Positions 58,686 through 64,000 of a DNA stretch of 64,000 bases are shown here, piece by piece (position 1 is the stretch's first letter; the number at the start of each line of letters is the position of its first letter). Source of the stretch: Aliiglaciecola sp. LCG003 (lineage in GTDB: Bacteria > Pseudomonadota > Gammaproteobacteria > Enterobacterales > Alteromonadaceae); NCBI RefSeq assembly GCF_030316135.1, contig NZ_CP128185.1, positions 2,046,001 through 2,110,000 on the forward strand, given 5' to 3'. The notes under the pieces are model-generated. The model ran no database searches. It was not told where the DNA came from and was given only the letters and a program-made list of their open reading frames with translations. The translations under genes were made by a program, and so were the position numbers.

Positions 58686-61109
58686 ATGGCGAGACTGACC
58701 GGAATACAGCGAATAATGGAAGTGGGCATGATTATTTCTTGCGCATTTGCATTTTTTATTTTGCTGGCTTTAGCTTCTTTTAATGCATCGGATCCCAGTT
58801 GGAGTCAAGCAGGATATCAGGGCAATATACACAATTGGGTAGGTCCTATAGGTGCTTGGTTCGCAGATGTATTGTTTTTTGCGTTTGGCCGAATAGCTTA
58901 TATCCTGCCCTTTATTATTGCCTTCCTCGGTTGGTTTCTATTTCAGCAAGCTAAAAGCTTAGTCGAAATCGATTATCTCACTATCGGCCTGCGTATTATC
59001 GGAACCCTGTTATTGGTGATCGGTTTATCTGGCATTTTGAGTATCAATTTTGACGATTTTAACCATGTATCTGCAGGCGGTATGATTGGAGACGTGATTA
59101 GCACTTCTTTAATACCCTATTTTAGTATTGTGGGTACGACTCTTTTATTGCTCTGTTTTCTGATAACCGGATTAACATTGGTAACAGGGATTTCGCTGTT
59201 AACTGTAATCGATAAAACCGGCGAATTGAGTATCGCCACGGGCATTTTTGTTTATCGGGCACCAAAGCGTATCCAACAAAGTCCCATTGCTCGCATAGGT
59301 TTTAAACCCAACAACAACTCTCAGGAAACGGATGTAGAAGTCACCAGTTTTAAAGCGGTTGAAGCGGTCAAAACGGAACCATCGTGGCATCAACCTAACG
59401 AAATTCCTGAGGAAGTATTCCAAAGCGCAGAAGAGCCAACCTCCAAACCCAGTATTTTATCGGTGTCGGAACTTAAGAAGAAAATAACTGGTAAGAAAGA
59501 GGCGAGTAAACCATCTGAGGCGGACCCTGAGCTAAACGGTCACGCTCCACAGAAAAAGACGGTCGATCCGACTGAGAATAAGGTTTCAATTGATATAGAA
59601 TCAGATCCTAATATTGGTCCTTTACCCTCATTTGACTTACTCGATAGAGCGGATAAAGTAAAAAATCCAATCAAGCCCGAAGAGTTAGAAGCTGTGTCCC
59701 GCCTAGTTGAGGAAAAGCTACGTGATTTCAATATTGAAGCTAGAGTGGTTGGGGTTCATCCCGGACCGGTTATTACTCGTTTTGAACTTGATTTAGCCCC
59801 AGGGGTCAAGGTGAGTAAGATTACTGGCTTATCTCGAGACCTTGCTCGAGAGATGTCGGCACTGTCTGTCCGGGTTGTCGAAGTTATTCCTGGTAAATCT
59901 GTTATCGGATTAGAAGTCCCAAATAAAAATCGTGAAATGGTGCGCTTAAGTGAAGTTATTTCCTGCCAAGCATTCCAAGGCAGTGAGTCTCCTTTGACTA
60001 TGGTGCTCGGCGCAGATATTTCCGGCAAACCAGTCATCGTCGATTTGGCTAAAATGCCGCATTTGCTCGTTGCGGGTACCACGGGTTCGGGGAAATCTGT
60101 TGGGGTAAACGTGATGATCTTGAGCTTGTTGTACAAGTCTTCCCCTGAAGATGTGCGCATGATCATGATTGACCCTAAAATGCTTGAATTATCGGTTTAT
60201 GAAGGTATTCCTCATCTACTTTCCGAAGTGGTTACCGATATGAAAGAAGCAGCAAATGCCCTTCGTTGGTGTGTAGGCGAAATGGAACGACGGTACCGCT
60301 TGATGTCTGCTCTTGGGGTCAGGAACCTCAAAGGCTACAATACCAAAATCCTACAAGCTAAAGAGATGGGAACTCCGATAAAAGACCCGTTGTGGCGATT
60401 TGAAGAAAGTATGGAAACCGTTGCGCCAGATCTTGATAAGTTGCCAGCCATAGTAGTTGTAGTTGACGAATTTGCTGACATGATGATGATAGTCGGTAAA
60501 AAAGTTGAAGAATTGATTGCGCGAATAGCTCAAAAGGCTAGGGCAGCTGGAATTCATTTAGTCTTGGCCACACAGCGTCCTTCTGTTGATGTCATTACCG
60601 GTTTGATTAAAGCCAATATCCCCACTCGTATTGCCTTCCAAGTTTCTTCCAAGATCGACTCCCGTACGATCCTAGATCAACAAGGCGCTGAAACATTATT
60701 GGGAATGGGTGACATGTTATACTTGCCTCCTGGCACAGGGGTTCCTACTCGCGTGCATGGCGCTTTTGTTGATGATCATGAGGTTCACGCAGTCGTAGCT
60801 GATTGGAAAAAACGCGGTGAGCCTGAATATATTGATGAAATTCTCAATGGTGACGCCAGCGCTGAAACGCTGTTACCTGGCGAACAGCCTGAGGGCGGTG
60901 ATCAAGAATATGATGCTTTTTATGATGAAGCGGTATCATTTGTAACCGAATCCCGCAGAGCATCGGTATCCAGCGTACAAAGAAAATTCAGAATTGGTTA
61001 CAATCGGGCCGCAAGATTAGTTGAACAAATGGAACAAAGTGGCGTCGTAAGTGCAGCAGGGCATAACGGTACACGAGAAGTTTTGGCCCCACCGCCACCA
61101 AAGGACTAA
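58686..61109 (+). CDS. ftsK: DNA translocase FtsK
   Basis: 807 residues, much shorter than E. coli FtsK (1329) because of a short linker. Four N-terminal membrane helices (about 15-180), linker about 200-330, motor domain with Walker [11 protein letters not shown] and Walker [12 protein letters not shown], and a C-terminal winged-helix gamma domain (about 740-800) that reads KOPS and activates XerCD. Couples division with chromosome segregation. Upstream of lolA as usual. Confidence 0.95.
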   Translation: MARLTGIQRIMEVGMIISCAFAFFILLALASFNASDPSWSQAGYQGNIHNWVGPIGAWFADVLFFAFGRIAYILPFIIAFLGWFLFQQAKSLVEIDYLTIGLRIIGTLLLVIGLSGILSINFDDFNHVSAGGMIGDVISTSLIPYFSIVGTTLLLLCFLITGLTLVTGISLLTVIDKTGELSIATGIFVYRAPKRIQQSPIARIGFKPNNNSQETDVEVTSFKAVEAVKTEPSWHQPNEIPEEVFQSAEEPTSKPSILSVSELKKKITGKKEASKPSEADPELNGHAPQKKTVDPTENKVSIDIESDPNIGPLPSFDLLDRADKVKNPIKPEELEAVSRLVEEKLRDFNIEARVVGVHPGPVITRFELDLAPGVKVSKITGLSRDLAREMSALSVRVVEVIPGKSVIGLEVPNKNREMVRLSEVISCQAFQGSESPLTMVLGADISGKPVIVDLAKMPHLLVAGTTGSGKSVGVNVMILSLLYKSSPEDVRMIMIDPKMLELSVYEGIPHLLSEVVTDMKEAANALRWCVGEMERRYRLMSALGVRNLKGYNTKILQAKEMGTPIKDPLWRFEESMETVAPDLDKLPAIVVVVDEFADMMMIVGKKVEELIARIAQKARAAGIHLVLATQRPSVDVITGLIKANIPTRIAFQVSSKIDSRTILDQQGAETLLGMGDMLYLPPGTGVPTRVHGAFVDDHEVHAVVADWKKRGEPEYIDEILNGDASAETLLPGEQPEGGDQEYDAFYDEAVSFVTESRRASVSSVQRKFRIGYNRAARLVEQMEQSGVVSAAGHNGTREVLAPPPPKD

Positions 61110-61112
61110 TAA

Positions 61113-61754
61113 ATGATGAAAATGAAGTACATCACAGTTTTAATGCTAGGGCTTGTTGTAACAGATACTTTTGCTAAAGAGGTTCCGGTAGTTGAACCTA
61201 AAGTGCAGCAGAACGTCGCAGAGCTTAAATCTATTTTGAGTTCGATTCGGACATTCCATGCATCTTTTAAACAAACTGTCATCGATGCACAAGGGGAGCA
61301 GGTGCAGGAGTCGGTTGGGGAGTTAATTCTAAAACAACCAAACCTGATGATTTGGCAAGTGAATGAGCCTGATGAAAACCTGATGGTCGCTGACGGCAGT
61401 ACATTATGGTACTCAGATCCCTTTGTAGAACAAGTCATCGCAGTAGACCAAGCAGCGTCTGTAGCGAATAATCCGATAGTCTTACTAAGCGATCCTGAAA
61501 ATAAATCTTGGCAGGATTTTAACATAGATTTCGGGCAGGGCATGTATAAGGTTAAGGCCATTTCCCCTCAGTCTCAAATCGCTGAACTGCAACTACGTTT
61601 TGAGCAAGGAAAACTTGTTGAGTTGAGTTTGATTGACCGCCAATTACAAATTAGTAAGTTGGTTTTCTCGGATATTCAACAAAATATCCCACTGGGCAAC
61701 GAACCATTTAAGTTTGTAGTGCCTGATGGATTTGAATTGGATGATCAACGTTAA
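61113..61754 (+). CDS. lolA: Outer membrane lipoprotein carrier protein LolA
   Basis: 213 residues. Signal peptide ending near DTFA, then the LolA fold; carries lipoproteins from LolCDE to LolB in the periplasm. Segments [52 protein letters not shown] and WQDFNI are typical. Three closely placed ATG codons (61113, 61116, 61122) leave the exact start open. Confidence 0.94.
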   Translation: MMKMKYITVLMLGLVVTDTFAKEVPVVEPKVQQNVAELKSILSSIRTFHASFKQTVIDAQGEQVQESVGELILKQPNLMIWQVNEPDENLMVADGSTLWYSDPFVEQVIAVDQAASVANNPIVLLSDPENKSWQDFNIDFGQGMYKVKAISPQSQIAELQLRFEQGKLVELSLIDRQLQISKLVFSDIQQNIPLGNEPFKFVVPDGFELDDQR

Positions 61755-61756
61755 TC

Positions 61757-63091
61757 ATGGGCTTTGATTTTGATGATCAGGATCAGTTCAAACCGTTAGC
61801 TGCGCGAATGCGGCCGCAACATGTGGCTCAGTACTTCGGCCAACAACATATCGTTGGCCCCGGTAAACCATTGCGTAAAGCGCTAGAGCATGGACAATGT
61901 CACTCAATGATTTTGTGGGGGCCACCTGGTACGGGCAAAACCACATTGGCAGAAATGATAGCTAAACATTGTGATGCCCATATTGAGCGTATTTCTGCCG
62001 TTACCTCTGGTGTGAAAGACATTCGTAGCGCCATCGAAGTCGCCAAACAGCAATCTGCCATGCGCGGTAAGCGAACCATATTATTTGTGGACGAAGTACA
62101 TCGCTTTAATAAATCACAACAGGACGCATTTTTACCCTTTATTGAAGATGGCACTATTACTTTCATAGGTGCCACTACTGAAAATCCATCTTTTGAGTTG
62201 AATAACGCTTTGCTATCTCGCGCACGGGTATATGTGTTACAGCCTTTGAGCATCGAAGAATTGGAACAGGTGCTAGATAATGCACTTGGCGACCATCAAA
62301 ATGGCTTAGGGGAAGCAGGTATTAAATTAGAGCCTGCTGCGCGGCATAGATTACTCGAACTTGCATCAGGTGATGCTAGACGGTTACTAAATTATCTAGA
62401 GCTAAGTGCAGATTTTGCCACAGAGGCAACTATTAGTTTGGAAACTGTTGCTATTGCAATAGGCAATAAAGTCACCCAGTTTGATAAAGGCGGTGACCAA
62501 TTTTATGACATGTTATCTGCCTTTCATAAATCGGTTCGCGGCTCATCTGCTGATGGTGCATTGTATTGGTATGCCAGAATGTTAACTGCAGGGGCGGACC
62601 CGTTAACTATCGCTCGGCGGCTATTGGCCATTGCGACAGAAGACATTGGCAATGCCGATCCACGAGCCATGCAGGTGTGCCTGAATGCGTGGGATATTTT
62701 CCAGCGAGTTGGCGCATCAGAAGGGGAGCGCGCTATTGCACAGGCTACTATTTACTGCGCCTGTGCGGCAAAAAGTAACGCGGTTTACAAAGCATTTAAT
62801 GCGGCTAAGGCAGATGCAAAAGACCTACCTGACTATCCTGTACCCAACCATTTACGCAATGCACCTACTGAATTGATGTCAAAGCTTGGTTATGGGGAAG
62901 GGTATCGTTACGCTCACAACGAACCCAATGCTTATGCGGCAGGAGAACGTTATCTTCCTTCTGAAATGGAAGGTAAAGTGTATTATGAGCCTGTCGAGCG
63001 CGGGGTTGAAAAACAAATACGTGCGAAGTTAGACTACTTAAAGGGCTTGGACCAAAATAGTACCAACAGGCGGGCAAAAAATGAACAGTAG
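61757..63091 (+). CDS. rarA: Replication-associated recombination protein RarA (MgsA)
   Basis: 444 residues, AAA+ ATPase acting at stalled forks. Walker [14 protein letters not shown], Walker [20 protein letters not shown], sensor [10 protein letters not shown], and a C-terminal tetramerisation domain. Two bases after lolA, in the standard ftsK-lolA-rarA order. The last 11 bases overlap crcB. Confidence 0.95.
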   Translation: MGFDFDDQDQFKPLAARMRPQHVAQYFGQQHIVGPGKPLRKALEHGQCHSMILWGPPGTGKTTLAEMIAKHCDAHIERISAVTSGVKDIRSAIEVAKQQSAMRGKRTILFVDEVHRFNKSQQDAFLPFIEDGTITFIGATTENPSFELNNALLSRARVYVLQPLSIEELEQVLDNALGDHQNGLGEAGIKLEPAARHRLLELASGDARRLLNYLELSADFATEATISLETVAIAIGNKVTQFDKGGDQFYDMLSAFHKSVRGSSADGALYWYARMLTAGADPLTIARRLLAIATEDIGNADPRAMQVCLNAWDIFQRVGASEGERAIAQATIYCACAAKSNAVYKAFNAAKADAKDLPDYPVPNHLRNAPTELMSKLGYGEGYRYAHNEPNAYAAGERYLPSEMEGKVYYEPVERGVEKQIRAKLDYLKGLDQNSTNRRAKNEQ

Positions 63092-63464
63092 TGTGGCTAT
63101 TTATGGATTTATTGCCATGGGGGGTGCTGCTGGGGCGTGTTTGCGATTTTTTCTGTCACAATTAATGTTGCAATGGTTTGGTAAAGGCTTTCCTTTTGGT
63201 ACACTGCTGGTAAATGTAGTCGGTTCGTTTTGTCTAGGTTTGGTGTATTCATTAATCGAACAGGGACAAATTGAAATAGTGCTTTGGCGCACAACCGTCG
63301 GCATTGGTTTTCTCGGTGCACTAACAACCTTCTCCACCTTTTCGGTTGACACTCTGTTGCTACTACAGCAAGGACTCTGGTTGAAAGGACTACTGAATAT
63401 TTTTTTAAATTTGATCTGTTGTCTAATGGCAGCATGGTTAGGTATGCAATTGGTAAAAGGTTAA
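63081..63464 (+). CDS. crcB: Fluoride exporter CrcB (Fluc)
   Basis: 127 residues with four membrane helices. Dual-topology fluoride channel. Motifs [25 protein letters not shown] and [13 protein letters not shown] (pore Phe and Na+ site). Starts inside the end of rarA, indicating coupling; there is no fluoride riboswitch here. Confidence 0.93.
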   Translation: MNSSVAIYGFIAMGGAAGACLRFFLSQLMLQWFGKGFPFGTLLVNVVGSFCLGLVYSLIEQGQIEIVLWRTTVGIGFLGALTTFSTFSVDTLLLLQQGLWLKGLLNIFLNLICCLMAAWLGMQLVKG

Positions 63465-63474
63465 TACTCAAAAC

Positions 63475-64000
63475 ATGTTAGATCCTAAATATTTACGCAA
63501 CGACATAGCTCAAACCGCTGAAAAATTAAAACAACGCGGTTTTGATTTAGATATAAACGCATTTAATCAACTTGAAGAGCGCAGAAAGTCTCTACAAATG
63601 CGCACTCAAGAGTTACAAAATGAACGTAACGTACGATCTAAATCTATTGGCAAGGCCAAAGCATCTGGTGAGGACATTGCACCATTATTAGCTGAGGTAG
63701 GCCAACTAGGTGATGACCTTGATGCGGCCAAGTCCGAATTAAACGATTTATTAGAAGAAATTGCCGAGTTTTCACAGAATATTCCCAACCTGCCCGATGA
63801 TTCTGTACCTGCAGGAAAAGACGAAAACGACAATGTTGAAGTATTACGTTGGGGTACACCCCGTGAATTCGATTTCGAGGTGAATGATCACGTTGACGTG
63901 GCTGAAAGACTTAACAAAGGTTTAGATTTTGAAACTGGCGTGAAACTGTCAGGTTCACGATTCGTCGTCATGCGCGGCCAAGTTGCGCGCTTAAACCGAG
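63475..64000 (+). CDS. serS: Seryl-tRNA synthetase, N-terminal part (3' end outside window)
   Basis: 175 codons open to the window edge without a stop. Starts [18 protein letters not shown], followed by the long antiparallel coiled-coil arm (about 28-100) that binds the tRNA-Ser variable arm, and [17 protein letters not shown] leading into the catalytic domain. crcB-serS is the usual order in this group. Confidence 0.95.
   Translation, partial: MLDPKYLRNDIAQTAEKLKQRGFDLDINAFNQLEERRKSLQMRTQELQNERNVRSKSIGKAKASGEDIAPLLAEVGQLGDDLDAAKSELNDLLEEIAEFSQNIPNLPDDSVPAGKDENDNVEVLRWGTPREFDFEVNDHVDVAERLNKGLDFETGVKLSGSRFVVMRGQVARLNR

Overview
The window looks like a chromosomal segment of a marine gammaproteobacterium of the order Alteromonadales, probably a Glaciecola/Paraglaciecola/Alteromonas relative. 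The basis is gene content and order: ubiG-gyrA-serC-aroA-cmk-rpsA-ihfB-lapAB-pyrF, ald/lrp-ftsK-lolA-rarA-crcB-serS, DUF2066-hda, the glucosylglycerate cluster and a polysaccharide-type GH9 enzyme. Base composition is moderately AT-rich and even, and there is no prophage, plasmid module or CRISPR array. The genus is an inference; no 16S gene is present.

Region by region. 1-4.3 kb: the 3' end of a GH9 endoglucanase, a PAS-PAS-GGDEF-EAL cyclic-di-GMP protein and a small secreted protein. 4.5-7.9 kb: a nitrate-assimilation control locus, nasT-nasS, followed by a sigma-54-like promoter, a leader with an ANTAR-type hexaloop hairpin that overlaps an intrinsic terminator, and a porin gene carrying at least four disabling lesions. 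No nitrate or nitrite reductase follows. 7.9-9.1 kb: a VOC protein and three tandem secreted EF-hand miniproteins. 9.4-14.2 kb: a four-gene minus-strand operon (glycerate kinase, GpgP-like phosphatase, GpgS, GH13_18 phosphorylase) that can make and recycle glucosylglycerate. 14.5-18.0 kb: a Moco riboswitch heading moaA-mobA-moaB-moaC-moaD-moaE. 18.0-25 kb: cmoAB, an orphan LuxR-type response regulator, adenosine deaminase, an unknown gene amid strong RNA-like hairpins, and fadE.

25-38.8 kb: purM-purN-DUF3108; DUF2066-hda; arsC-wrbA-DUF2069; a thioredoxin-like protein; bepA; perM; bcp-gcvR; dapA-bamC-purC. 38.8-40.4 kb: a REP-associated-type tyrosine transposase flanked on both sides by short tandem repeats that are related in inverted orientation. 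40.4-46 kb: the class Ia ribonucleotide reductase operon nrdA-nrdB-ferredoxin, with a pair of NrdR-like boxes far upstream, then gph and ubiG. 46-64 kb: the conserved housekeeping run listed above, ending inside serS.

Most of the window is ordinary core genome. The parts that reward a second look are the decaying nas operon with its RNA antitermination leader, the transposase/repeat island, the closed glucosylglycerate cycle, the EF-hand triplet, and the structured intergenic stretch at 21.6-22.4 kb with a strong terminator that no annotated gene uses. I did not find a clearly new multi-gene system.
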